Positions 40,155 through 48,242 of a stretch of DNA of 64,000 nucleotides are shown piece by piece. The translations under genes and the position numbers were made by a program. The notes beneath the pieces were generated by a model that saw nothing but the letters and a program-made list of their open reading frames with translations, made no database searches and had not been told where the DNA came from. Numbering within the stretch: position 1 is the stretch's first letter; each line of letters starts with the position of its first letter. Source of the stretch: CALDTK01 sp045110575 (GTDB lineage: Bacteria; Bacteroidota; Bacteroidia; Chitinophagales; Saprospiraceae); assembly GCA_045110575.1 (NCBI GenBank), contig JBGCGF010000051.1:1-64000 (forward strand), written 5' to 3'.

Positions 40155-41339
40155 CTATTCTTTTTCGCCACCATCTTCGAGATCTCCCGTCTCGGCTGGA
40201 ACAAACTCACCGTCTACAACCACTGCTGGTCCGTAGGTGTACATGTCGATAAGCTCTGCTCGCTTATCGGCATCGAGTCCATACTCCTTCTCAAGGAAGG
40301 TATCGACATTTCCATACTTCTCTTCGATGGCATCGTAGGCTGCATTAATGTATCGCCTATCTACGATCATGAGTGGCGCGATCGTTTCGATGTTGAGGTT
40401 GCGCTTAATGATCGAGGCGTAGCGTAGCTTTTTAAGCCGATCCTGATTCATTTCATAGCGATAGTAATTACTCAACAGGTAATCTTCTACGATAGTGTCT
40501 CTCCCTACGTTAATGGCACTCAGCAGAAGTAGCGTCGCGAATCCTGTTCGGTCCTTTCCTGAAGTACAGTGATAGACAATTGGACCTTTACCTCCTAACA
40601 AGCAATCGACGAATGGCTTGAACCTTTGAGACATTTCTGTCGCAAATAATCGATTGCCTTCCACAAGAATATCTCCCGCTTCGACAGTTGACATTTCACC
40701 ACTCAGGATTCGCTCTCTGACATTGGTGGTGTCCTCTACATCAAAGTAGATCGGTTCGTTGATGTAATCAAGTCCTTCGATTTGAGGAAGGATATTGGGA
40801 TCTTCTGCGACTTCCGTTTCACTTCGAAAGTCGTAAACCGTTTTAAGACCTAGTGATTCAAGATACTTAAGGTCTTTGTCCGTTAACGCACTCAATCGAT
40901 CAGACCGATAGATCTGCCCCCAACGAACAAATCGTCCATCTTTCGTAGGTATCCCACCAACATCTCGAAAGTTATTTGAGCCTGAAAGGGGAATTCGCTG
41001 ATCGGATACGATTAACGTGTCTCCATTTTCAGTATGCATACCTATGAAATAGCGATCTGCCAAGCCCGGATTGCTGATAACTGTGCGACGTCCTTGTCGC
41101 TGGCCATAAGGCGTTGACCAATCAATGTTTGTAGGGCGCGTTCCCACATAAATTGGCTGAACACCGCCTTCGTTTGTTTTTAAGAGGTAGTCACCGCTTG
41201 CTTGTCTCACCAAGTTAATCCTTGTTTCAGGCGTCACTTCTGGAGCATCTAACGTGACCTTTGGTCCACAAGAGGTGCAACAAATTGCTATTACAGATAA
41301 GAGCAAAAAGGCAAGAGAAGACGTTGAGTGGTTTGGCAT
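40155..41339 (-). CDS. Tyrosine phosphatase-like lipoprotein (Y_phosphatase3 family)
   Basis: The 394-residue protein has lipobox AICCTSC (Cys24). The phosphatase core runs from about 110 to 330, with NFRDVGGIPTKDGRFVRWGQIYRSDRLSALTDKDL, the general-region VYDFRSETEV, and the P-loop HCTSGKDRTG carrying Cys258 and Arg264. These enzymes act on phosphotyrosine or phosphoinositides. Outer or periplasmic location implies an extracytoplasmic or host/prey-derived substrate, as with other Bacteroidota members. Convergent with msrA. Confidence 0.92.
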   Translation of the reverse strand: MPNHSTSSLAFLLLSVIAICCTSCGPKVTLDAPEVTPETRINLVRQASGDYLLKTNEGGVQPIYVGTRPTNIDWSTPYGQRQGRRTVISNPGLADRYFIGMHTENGDTLIVSDQRIPLSGSNNFRDVGGIPTKDGRFVRWGQIYRSDRLSALTDKDLKYLESLGLKTVYDFRSETEVAEDPNILPQIEGLDYINEPIYFDVEDTTNVRERILSGEMSTVEAGDILVEGNRLFATEMSQRFKPFVDCLLGGKGPIVYHCTSGKDRTGFATLLLLSAINVGRDTIVEDYLLSNYYRYEMNQDRLKKLRYASIIKRNLNIETIAPLMIVDRRYINAAYDAIEEKYGNVDTFLEKEYGLDADKRAELIDMYTYGPAVVVDGEFVPAETGDLEDGGEKE

Positions 41340-41400
41340 ATGCTAGTGTAACGCTAAAATGAGAGCTTGGTGTTTACTGTACGCACAAATCAGCCCAATA

Positions 41401-42540
41401 TCATGTAGTCATTCCACTAAAGAACGCGTCCATATTCTCGACTGTCGTTTTATGGCTCAGCGGCCCGGCAAGACGCTGCAGTGCAGCAGCAGCTAGGTTT
41501 TGGCGTAAGCTGGAATCCTGTACTAATTTTTCAATTGCTACCGCTAGTGCCTTTGAATCACGCGGAGGAACTTTCCATCCAGACTCGCCATGCGTTACGA
41601 GTTCTTCGTTTCCGGGAAGATCTGTTAGCAGCAAGGTTGTGCCGAGTGACATGGCTTCCACGGCAGCTTTGGTTAGTGATTCTCCTCTTACGGAAGGAAG
41701 CACTTTCACATCTGCTGCTGCGACGAGTCGATACACGTCATCTCGAAATCCTGGATAAATGATTCGTTCTGGATATCCGGATGCTTTCGCCAAAGTGCGA
41801 TGTTCTTCCGTATCCATACGACGTCCACAAAGCACGAGATGAACATTGAGCGTAGGATCGATTTGCCCCATTGCTGCAAGCAAATAGGGAACTCCTTTGA
41901 ACTTGGAAGCATTCGCAACGCAAATAAGCATTGGGGCATCAGCAGGAACACCAATCGTTGTCTTATCTATTGGTTCGATTCCTTCATACCAAGCCAAGTC
42001 GTGGCCCTTGTTGACGACAGTAGTGATGTCTTGACCGAACTTGTTTGCTTGGATATGGCGTTGGACCCCAACGTTGTTGCACAAGATGGCGTCAACTCTC
42101 GGGTTGAGAATTTTGAGATAGTTGAACGGATCATACCAATTTACATCGGCTGCACATCCTCGATAGACAGCCACTTTAACGGGAAGTCCTTTTGCTGCCC
42201 GCACTCCATTTGCGATAGATCTACTGTTGTACAACATCAGTACATCGTAATCGTGCGCAAGTAGCTCATTCCGAATGATTGCCGTTCCTTCTTCATCTCT
42301 GCGTTTTACAGGATGCCCGAATAAAACCTTTATCCCGCTTTCGCGAAAACGGGTAACGTATTCTGATTCTCCATGGGTAATGACCGTGATGTCATAACCT
42401 AGTTTCTTTAGAGAAAGGTAGATTTCGGCCTCAGGCCTGGTTGAGGCTGCGTGGCCGTAGTATGAAACAACAAGTATTCGAGGCAACGGAAGGGGATCAA
42501 GAGGCGATAAAAATGACGATGCTGGCTGAGCGATCTTCAC
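41401..42540 (-). CDS. Glycosyltransferase family 4 protein
   Basis: The 379-residue GT-B enzyme starts at GTG 42540. The N-terminal acceptor domain begins after a short lead with RILVVSYYGHAASTRPEAEIYLSLKKLGY. The donor domain has ICVANASKFKGVPYLLAAMGQI, LVLCGRRMDTEEH, and VLPSVRGESLTKAAVEAMSLGTTLLLTDLPGNEELV, with the conserved E-x7-E pair. It transfers a sugar from a nucleotide donor, probably in surface glycan synthesis. It follows fur by 19 bp, so the two are likely co-transcribed, an odd pairing. Confidence 0.92.
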   Translation of the reverse strand: MKIAQPASSFLSPLDPLPLPRILVVSYYGHAASTRPEAEIYLSLKKLGYDITVITHGESEYVTRFRESGIKVLFGHPVKRRDEEGTAIIRNELLAHDYDVLMLYNSRSIANGVRAAKGLPVKVAVYRGCAADVNWYDPFNYLKILNPRVDAILCNNVGVQRHIQANKFGQDITTVVNKGHDLAWYEGIEPIDKTTIGVPADAPMLICVANASKFKGVPYLLAAMGQIDPTLNVHLVLCGRRMDTEEHRTLAKASGYPERIIYPGFRDDVYRLVAAADVKVLPSVRGESLTKAAVEAMSLGTTLLLTDLPGNEELVTHGESGWKVPPRDSKALAVAIEKLVQDSSLRQNLAAAALQRLAGPLSHKTTVENMDAFFSGMTT

Positions 42541-42559
42541 TACTCAAATATGCTAAAAA

Positions 42560-43024
42560 CTAGCTGTCTTCTGCACAACCGTCCTTACAGGTTCCGTAGA
42601 GGTTGAGTGAATGGCTCTCGACGTTGAATTTCATGAGGTCTCCCATCATGTCTTTGATCTGTTGGATTCGAGGATCACAGAATTCCATCACCTTACCGCA
42701 GTTGGTACAGATGATGTGATCATGTTGCCGACGACCGTGGGCTCGTTCATAACGGGCCAAATTGCTACCAAATTGGTGACGTGTCACTAGGTTACAATTC
42801 ACTAGAAGCTCTAGCGTGTTGTATACCGTAGCTCTACTCACCCGGTAACTTTGCGTCTTCATGTGGATATAAAGAGCCTCTGCATCGAAGTGATCGGTGC
42901 GTCTGTAAATTTCTTCAAGAATGGCAAACCGCTCAGGGGTTTTGCGTTGGTTGGTTCTCTCGAGATGAGTAGAAAACCGCTGCATAACCTCCTTGATGGT
43001 GTCTTCTAGCGCCGTGTCGACCAT
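42560..43024 (-). CDS. Fur family transcriptional regulator
   Basis: The 154-residue protein has the winged helix at about 20-90 (RKTPERFAILEEIYRRTDHFDAEALYIHMKTQSYRVSRATVYNTLELL) and a metal domain with HDHIICTNCGKVMEF and YGTCKDGC, giving two CxxC-type structural zinc pairs. At the position where PerR has its sensing Asp, this protein has Glu (VMEF), which favours Fur over PerR. It may control iron genes elsewhere; the metal palindromes at 22.8 and 36.9 kb look DtxR-like rather than Fur boxes. Confidence 0.93.
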   Translation of the reverse strand: MVDTALEDTIKEVMQRFSTHLERTNQRKTPERFAILEEIYRRTDHFDAEALYIHMKTQSYRVSRATVYNTLELLVNCNLVTRHQFGSNLARYERAHGRRQHDHIICTNCGKVMEFCDPRIQQIKDMMGDLMKFNVESHSLNLYGTCKDGCAEDS

Positions 43025-43072
43025 ATCTAAACAACATACGTCTTAAAGGGAGGTTGCGAACCACATGGGCAT

Positions 43073-43130
43073 AAAAAAAAGGTTGATCGGAAGCAGCGTG
43101 ACAATGTCACATCAAACTAACGATCAACCT
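43073..43130 (-). terminator. Terminator of tRNA-Leu with branched hairpin
   Basis: On the minus strand AGGTTGATCG (43130-43121) pairs with CGATCAACCT (43089-43080), followed by eight T. The 31-base loop contains a second hairpin, GTGAC-AAT-GTCAC. Confidence 0.8.
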
Positions 43131-43137
43131 CTTAATG

Positions 43138-43221
43138 TGCGGGCGATAGGACTCGAACCTACACGCTTTTAAAGGCACTGGATCCTAAATCCAGCATGTC
43201 TACCAATTTCATCACGCCCGC
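43138..43221 (-). tRNA. tRNA-Leu (anticodon UAG)
   Basis: The 84-base minus-strand gene folds fully. The acceptor stem pairs GCGGGCG with CGCCCGC and has discriminator A. The anticodon stem pairs CTGGA with TCCAG around TTTAGGA (anticodon TAG, reading CUA and perhaps other CUN codons). A long variable arm fits Leu, and the T arm pairs GTAGG with CCTAT around TTCGAGT. CCA is not encoded. Confidence 0.97.
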
Positions 43222-43330
43222 AGGGCATCGATACCGTTTGTATCGAAGCGCAAAAGTAGTGAATTCTTAGAACCGAAGCATAAAAACTTCAATATTTTCA
43301 AAGGAATTTTGAATTAGTAGCTTAAACCAC

Positions 43331-44053
43331 TCAGACCCAGCCTTTTCGAACGCAATCCACTACGGTTGCGGTCATGTTTGCTTGGTCTGATCGCTGCAAT
43401 ATGTGTTGTCGGTGCGTTCGTACCGTATCGGAGCTGATGAACAAGGATTTACTTATTTCTGCTGTGGTCCTCCCTTCGGCTAGGAATCGAAGAATCTGAA
43501 GTTGACGGTCACTGAATGGACAGTCGTTTGCTCCAGGTTCAAAACCATTAAGCTTTAAGGTTGACTCCGTTCTTTCTTCTCCTTCATTGAAAAAGATACG
43601 AACGGTTTTCACAGGATTTGTAGCGAGGTTCGTTAAATCCGTTTCTTCAATGTTGACTTGATGCTTAGATGAAGCACCCGGCGCGAAGGGAGTTAGGATC
43701 TGATTCAAAAGTCGAACCTTCCCTTTTGGAGAGATAACTCGAAACTGCATGCTCGCTCTGACCGGAGTATTGGTAAGCGCAGCATCTGCAAATTTTCCAA
43801 TAATTGCATGTCGAGCAGCTAAAGCAAAATCTCGGTCAGCTGGATGGAATTGTTCTTTAGGCAAAGTGCTTACAGGCTGAACAAATTCTTGTTCTTCTGC
43901 AGGTTGGGGTAAAGAAGATCCTGATTTGAGGTCGAAAATATAATTTTTCGAAGAGGCGATGGAAGAGGATATTTGCTTCCTTTCGCGCCACGGATGCGCA
44001 TGCGCAGGATTCGCAAATGCTTGCGCATTTGCGGGTTTGTGTATACTGGACAT
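43331..44053 (-). CDS. LuxR-type regulator with PAS-like N-terminus
   Basis: The 240-residue protein ends in a LuxR/GerE helix-turn-helix at about 178-235 (CPFSDRQLQILRFLAEGRTTAEISKSLFISSDTVRTHRQHILQRS). Residues 80-170 (FHPADRDFALAARHAIIGKF, then MQFRVISPKGKVRLLNQILTPF) resemble a degenerate PAS fold. There is no receiver domain or membrane segment. It is divergent from the relA/spoT homologue. Signal and targets are unknown. Confidence 0.88.
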   Translation of the reverse strand: MSSIHKPANAQAFANPAHAHPWRERKQISSSIASSKNYIFDLKSGSSLPQPAEEQEFVQPVSTLPKEQFHPADRDFALAARHAIIGKFADAALTNTPVRASMQFRVISPKGKVRLLNQILTPFAPGASSKHQVNIEETDLTNLATNPVKTVRIFFNEGEERTESTLKLNGFEPGANDCPFSDRQLQILRFLAEGRTTAEISKSLFISSDTVRTHRQHILQRSDQANMTATVVDCVRKGWV

Positions 44054-44130
44054 TTCACTTTTGGACTGATTTAAAAAGAGACTGACAGTGGTAAGATATC
44101 TTTTCTATTTCATGATTGCAAGGAGGATTG

Positions 44131-44158
44131 GTACATAAAGCCCGTTTTAGTACATAAA
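44131..44158. promoter_or_regulatory. Direct repeat GTACATAAA in the luxR-relA intergenic region
   Basis: GTACATAAA occurs at 44131-44139 and again at 44150-44158, 19 bp apart, about two helical turns. This could be a regulator site in the 229-bp divergent region. Confidence 0.35.
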
Positions 44159-44264
44159 TGGAGGCTTTTTATTCTTAAATGGTACGGATTACTTCACGAA
44201 TGGTGCATGAAAAATAACCTAGCTCGAAACGAATTTTCAGTTTCACTATTGGCTAAAAGGACCT

Positions 44265-44272
44265 TAGTTTTG
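44265..44272 (+). promoter_or_regulatory. -7 element TAGTTTTG before relA/spoT
   Basis: Full match to TAnnTTTG, 11 bp before the ATG at 44283, implying a very short leader. Confidence 0.5.
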
Positions 44273-44282
44273 TTATACAACT

Positions 44283-46520
44283 ATGGCTACGCAGTTAAAC
44301 GACGCATTAGCGGCAACAGGAACATTAGACGAAATCAAACTCATCCAGAGTTCGTATCGCAAACTCCTGCGAGCGATCAAAGTTCCTACCGACAAAGCAG
44401 ACAAGGCCCAAATCCGGCTAGCCTATGAAGTAGCTGTTCGCGCACACCGCAAACAAAGACGAAAGTCCGGCGAACCTTACATTTTGCACCCTATTGAGGT
44501 GGCCACTATTTGTGCCTCAGAAGTGGGCTTAGGCCCAACAGCCATTGTCGCTGCGCTACTACACGATGTTGTTGAAGATACGGATGTAACGCTCGAAGAA
44601 ATCAGAGATCAGTTCGGTCCAAAAGTGATGAAAATCGTTGATGGCCTGACAAAGCTTGATGGAAATTTAGCTCAGAATAGTCCGCAAGCAGAGAACTTCA
44701 GAAAAGTGGTACTCACGCTTCTGGACGATGTGCGTGTGGTACTCATCAAGATGGCTGATCGCATGCACAACATGCGTACCCTAGGTAGCATGCCGCGTCA
44801 TAAACAGCTTAAGATCGCTGGCGAGACGGCCTACATCTATGCGCCTTTGGCACATAGACTTGGTCTTTACGCCTTCAAAACGGAGTTTCAGGACCTGTGC
44901 CTCAAAATTCAGGATTCTTCGGCCTACAAAGACATTGCGAAAAAGCTTCACGAGACTAAGCGTGATCGGAATAGCTATATCAGCGACTTCATCAGACCTG
45001 TAAAGGAGCTTGTGGACGGATTAGGTGTGGACTATCGGATTTTCGGTAGACCGAAATCGATCTATTCTATTCATCAGAAAATAGAGAACAAGGAAGTTGC
45101 TTTCGAGGACATTTTCGATCTCTTCGCTGTACGTGTAGTTATCGATGTACCGATCAAAGATGAAAAGCAGACGTGCTGGCAGATTTACTCGCTCATTACT
45201 GACGTCTATCAACCTATACCTGAACGACTTAAAGATTGGGTAACAACTCCTAAGTCCAACGGATATGAGAGTCTGCACACTACGGTAATCGGCCCCAAAG
45301 GTCGATATGTTGAAATCCAAATCCGTTCAGAGCGGATGGATGACATTGCCGAGCGTGGATTTGCAGCACACTGGAAATACAAAGGCGTTGTAGGTGGTGC
45401 CAATCGATATGAACCTTGGTTAGATTCTATTCGAGAAATTCTTGATGGAGGATCGGGCGATGCCTCAGAATTCTTAGCTGACTTTAAGACCAATCTATTT
45501 TCAGAGGAAGTATTCGTGTATACCCCTCAAGGGGATCTTGTTAACCTTCCAAAAGGCGCAACCGCGCTAGACTTTGCCTTTAGTGTGCACAGTATGGTCG
45601 GCTATCACTGTCAATCACTTAAGGTCAACCAACGACTCGTGCCGATGGGCTACGAGCTTGCTAATGGCGACCGTATTGAGGTGATCACGAACAAAAACCA
45701 GCGTCCAAGTGAAGCCTGGCTAAAGTTTGTAGTCACTGGAAAGGCGCGTGCTAAAATTCGTAGCTCACTAAAAGAGGATCGTCGCCGCAAAGGAGAGTTC
45801 GGTAGAGAAGAGCTGGTGCGTAAGCTTGCGCACCGCAAGGTTGATTTCCTACCTGCTGTTGAAGCTATCGTTAAGCACTTCAAGTTCACGAGTAACGTCG
45901 ACCTCTTTTTTGCGCTAGCTGCAGACCAACTATCGACGACAGATATTTTCAGGGAATTTGAGATCGTAAACGGCAAATTGATTCCTAACCCGGTGCATGA
46001 GCCAAGCATTAAGGTCCCAGAGACCAATGCAAAGCCTAAGCGCGTAAGGGTTAAGAAAATTGATAAGCCTCAGCTGTTGGTCAACGGAGAATCAGCGGCG
46101 CAATACGACTATGGCTTTGCAACCTGTTGCAATCCTGTGCAAGGCGATGACATTTTCGGATACTTGTCTGGGACGAGTACGCTAAAAATCCACCGGACCA
46201 ACTGCAAAAATGCTGAACACCTGTTGAGCAACTACGGCTATCGTGTTCTTCAAGCAGACTGGGGCATCCCTAATGACCGAAACTTCGTTGCAAACCTTCT
46301 TATTAAGGGAGTAGACACAGGTTTGGGCGTTATCGATCGACTGACTACGGTACTTAGCAAGAACCAGTCTCTTGATATTCGATCGATGCACATCGATGGC
46401 ACAGGAGGATATTTTGAGTGCAGAATCTCAGTTGTTGTCACCAATATCGACCAGTTAGAATTCGCCGTCAGAGCGCTGCTCCAATTGCCAGAAGTAGCCA
46501 GTGTGCTACGAGAAGACTAA
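44283..46520 (+). CDS. Bifunctional (p)ppGpp synthetase/hydrolase (RelA/SpoT family)
   Basis: The 745-residue enzyme makes and degrades the stringent alarmone. The hydrolase HD domain (about 55-200) is intact: YILHPIEVATI, then ALLHDVVEDTDVTLEEI and KMADRMHNMRTL. The synthetase domain (about 240-360) has FGRPKSIYSIHQK, WVTTPKSNGYESLHTTVIGP and EIQIRSERMDDIAERGFAAHWKYK. TGS (VYTPQGDLVNLPKGATALDFAFSVH), a zinc-finger-like CCNPVQGDDIFGYLS element and a C-terminal ACT domain follow. Intact HD residues indicate both activities. Confidence 0.96.
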   Translation: MATQLNDALAATGTLDEIKLIQSSYRKLLRAIKVPTDKADKAQIRLAYEVAVRAHRKQRRKSGEPYILHPIEVATICASEVGLGPTAIVAALLHDVVEDTDVTLEEIRDQFGPKVMKIVDGLTKLDGNLAQNSPQAENFRKVVLTLLDDVRVVLIKMADRMHNMRTLGSMPRHKQLKIAGETAYIYAPLAHRLGLYAFKTEFQDLCLKIQDSSAYKDIAKKLHETKRDRNSYISDFIRPVKELVDGLGVDYRIFGRPKSIYSIHQKIENKEVAFEDIFDLFAVRVVIDVPIKDEKQTCWQIYSLITDVYQPIPERLKDWVTTPKSNGYESLHTTVIGPKGRYVEIQIRSERMDDIAERGFAAHWKYKGVVGGANRYEPWLDSIREILDGGSGDASEFLADFKTNLFSEEVFVYTPQGDLVNLPKGATALDFAFSVHSMVGYHCQSLKVNQRLVPMGYELANGDRIEVITNKNQRPSEAWLKFVVTGKARAKIRSSLKEDRRRKGEFGREELVRKLAHRKVDFLPAVEAIVKHFKFTSNVDLFFALAADQLSTTDIFREFEIVNGKLIPNPVHEPSIKVPETNAKPKRVRVKKIDKPQLLVNGESAAQYDYGFATCCNPVQGDDIFGYLSGTSTLKIHRTNCKNAEHLLSNYGYRVLQADWGIPNDRNFVANLLIKGVDTGLGVIDRLTTVLSKNQSLDIRSMHIDGTGGYFECRISVVVTNIDQLEFAVRALLQLPEVASVLRED

Positions 46521-46572
46521 CTGGTTAATGACAGCACCGTCCGTCTGCTAAATAAGTAGTTACTTCGCGCTT

Positions 46573-46580
46573 TATTTTTG
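46573..46580 (+). promoter_or_regulatory. -7 element TATTTTTG before the trigger-factor gene
   Basis: Matches TAnnTTTG, 20 bp before the ATG at 46600. Confidence 0.5.
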
Positions 46581-46599
46581 AAGATTCAGCGCATCTAAC

Positions 46600-48069
46600 A
46601 TGTCCAACGCAAAGCTCGACCGCCCGTCGCCAACGGAGATTAACATCACCGTTACCCTCCTACCAGAACATTACCTCAAGCCAGCAAAAGCTGAATTGAA
46701 GAAGCTTGCCAGTACGGCACAAATCAAGGGGTTCCGCCCTGGTAAAGTACCAGCTTCCTACATGCGCAAACTCTATGGAGAGCGCACGGTAATTGAATCC
46801 GTAAGTAAAGCTGTTGATCAAGCGATCAACGACCTTATTAAGGAAGAGAAACTAGACATCTTCGGCCAGCTCCGTCCTGTAGACGAGCCTGACTTTGAAG
46901 GACTTACCCTAGATTCTGACAAGACTCTCGTGTTCAAGTACACTGGAGGAATTATGCCAAGTACCGAGTCTGTCGACGTCAAGGGCTTGAAAAAAATCAG
47001 TCGCTACGAGGTTAAACTCAGTGACTCAGAAGCTACCGAAAAACTAGACGAGGCACGTAAGCGCTTTGTTGATTACGCTGAGCGTGATGACGTAGAAACT
47101 GACGAAGACTTCGCGACACTCGTTATTACTGACGAGGAGCTAGACGCCAAAATGCTTGCAGAAGTTGCTGAAGGCGAAGAAGCACCGAAAGAAGAGCGTC
47201 AACGCTACTTCCTACGTGCGAACGACCTTCGTACGAAGACCGCACAGAAGAAACTTCTTAAAAAGAAGAAAGGAGCTCACCTTACGTTGACGCTCAAAGA
47301 CCTCAACGAGGACATCAAGGAGCGTTTCGATAAAGTAATCGAGGAAGACGGCGATGCCACCTTCACTATTATCAAAATTGATCGCGAGTCAATGCCAGAA
47401 CTTGGTGAGGACATCTTCAAGAAAATCTTCGGTGAGGAAACTACCGTAAGCTCTGAGCAAGAAGCAAAAGACGAGTTTAGTCGACGTTTTGCTGAGAACT
47501 CTCAGTCGAATCTTGATGATTTCGCTCTTGAGCAGCTTATTGACAAGTTGGCTGACACCAACGAGGTTGAAGCTCCAATGGAAGCGATCAAGCATCGTCT
47601 TGTGCAAGCACGCGAGGAAGAAGCAGAAAAAGCAAAGACCGAAGAGCGCGAACCAGAGTACACACACGACCTCACTGAAGCAGATCGTTTCGGTTTAGCT
47701 CGTCGATTGAAGTGGATGGCTTTCCGCCAAAACCTCATCAAGGTGCACGAAGTAGAACTTGATCGCGAAGATGTTGATGCTGGTATCGAAGCCAACTACA
47801 TCAAGCAACTCTCAGGAATGGGAATCGATCCTGAGCAGTACAGATCTCAGTTCTTCGAGATGTTCAAGAAGAACCTCCTTGATAACCGCGAGCAAGTCAT
47901 GGAAATGACGGACAGCCTTATCAATGCTAAGCTCCTTAAGAAGCTTGAAGCAGAAGGTGTTCTCGGTAAGCGTAATGCTGTGAGCGAGAAGGAATTCTCT
48001 GACATCATCGAAGCATACAACAAGGATGCAACGGCAAAGCTTGACAAACTGCGCGAAGTAAAACTCTAA
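46600..48069 (+). CDS. tig: Trigger factor
   Basis: The 489-residue chaperone binds nascent chains at the ribosome. The ribosome-binding domain shows the signature IKGFRPGKVPASYMRKLYG at about 43-61. The middle domain (about 150-260) lacks clear FKBP active-site residues, as is common in Bacteroidota, so prolyl isomerase activity is doubtful. The long charged helical C-domain (SSEQEAKDEFSRRFAENSQSNLDDFALEQLI) forms the arms. clpP and clpX, frequent neighbours elsewhere, are absent. A strong terminator follows. Confidence 0.93.
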   Translation: MSNAKLDRPSPTEINITVTLLPEHYLKPAKAELKKLASTAQIKGFRPGKVPASYMRKLYGERTVIESVSKAVDQAINDLIKEEKLDIFGQLRPVDEPDFEGLTLDSDKTLVFKYTGGIMPSTESVDVKGLKKISRYEVKLSDSEATEKLDEARKRFVDYAERDDVETDEDFATLVITDEELDAKMLAEVAEGEEAPKEERQRYFLRANDLRTKTAQKKLLKKKKGAHLTLTLKDLNEDIKERFDKVIEEDGDATFTIIKIDRESMPELGEDIFKKIFGEETTVSSEQEAKDEFSRRFAENSQSNLDDFALEQLIDKLADTNEVEAPMEAIKHRLVQAREEEAEKAKTEEREPEYTHDLTEADRFGLARRLKWMAFRQNLIKVHEVELDREDVDAGIEANYIKQLSGMGIDPEQYRSQFFEMFKKNLLDNREQVMEMTDSLINAKLLKKLEAEGVLGKRNAVSEKEFSDIIEAYNKDATAKLDKLREVKL

Positions 48070-48093
48070 GCAGAAAAAAAGCCACGTCGCTTT

Positions 48094-48137
48094 AAGCCCG
48101 TCTCGCATTGCTCACAGCAAAGCGGGACGGGCTTTCT
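48094..48137 (+). terminator. Terminator after trigger factor
   Basis: AAGCCCGTCTCGC (48094-48106) pairs with GCGGGACGGGCTT (48122-48134) with one G-T pair, followed by TCTCATTT. Confidence 0.85.
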
Positions 48138-48242
48138 CATTTAGGTGCTCCCATCGAGCACACCCCTTCGCTAACTACCCCACTCCGAGTACTTTATCAA
48201 AGTATCTTAGCCGAGCTTAACGCGCAACTACAACCGGCCTTG

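Noticed and set aside
42560..43024. PerR peroxide sensor
   Set aside because: The position that is Asp in PerR is Glu here, which favours a Fur-type metal sensor.
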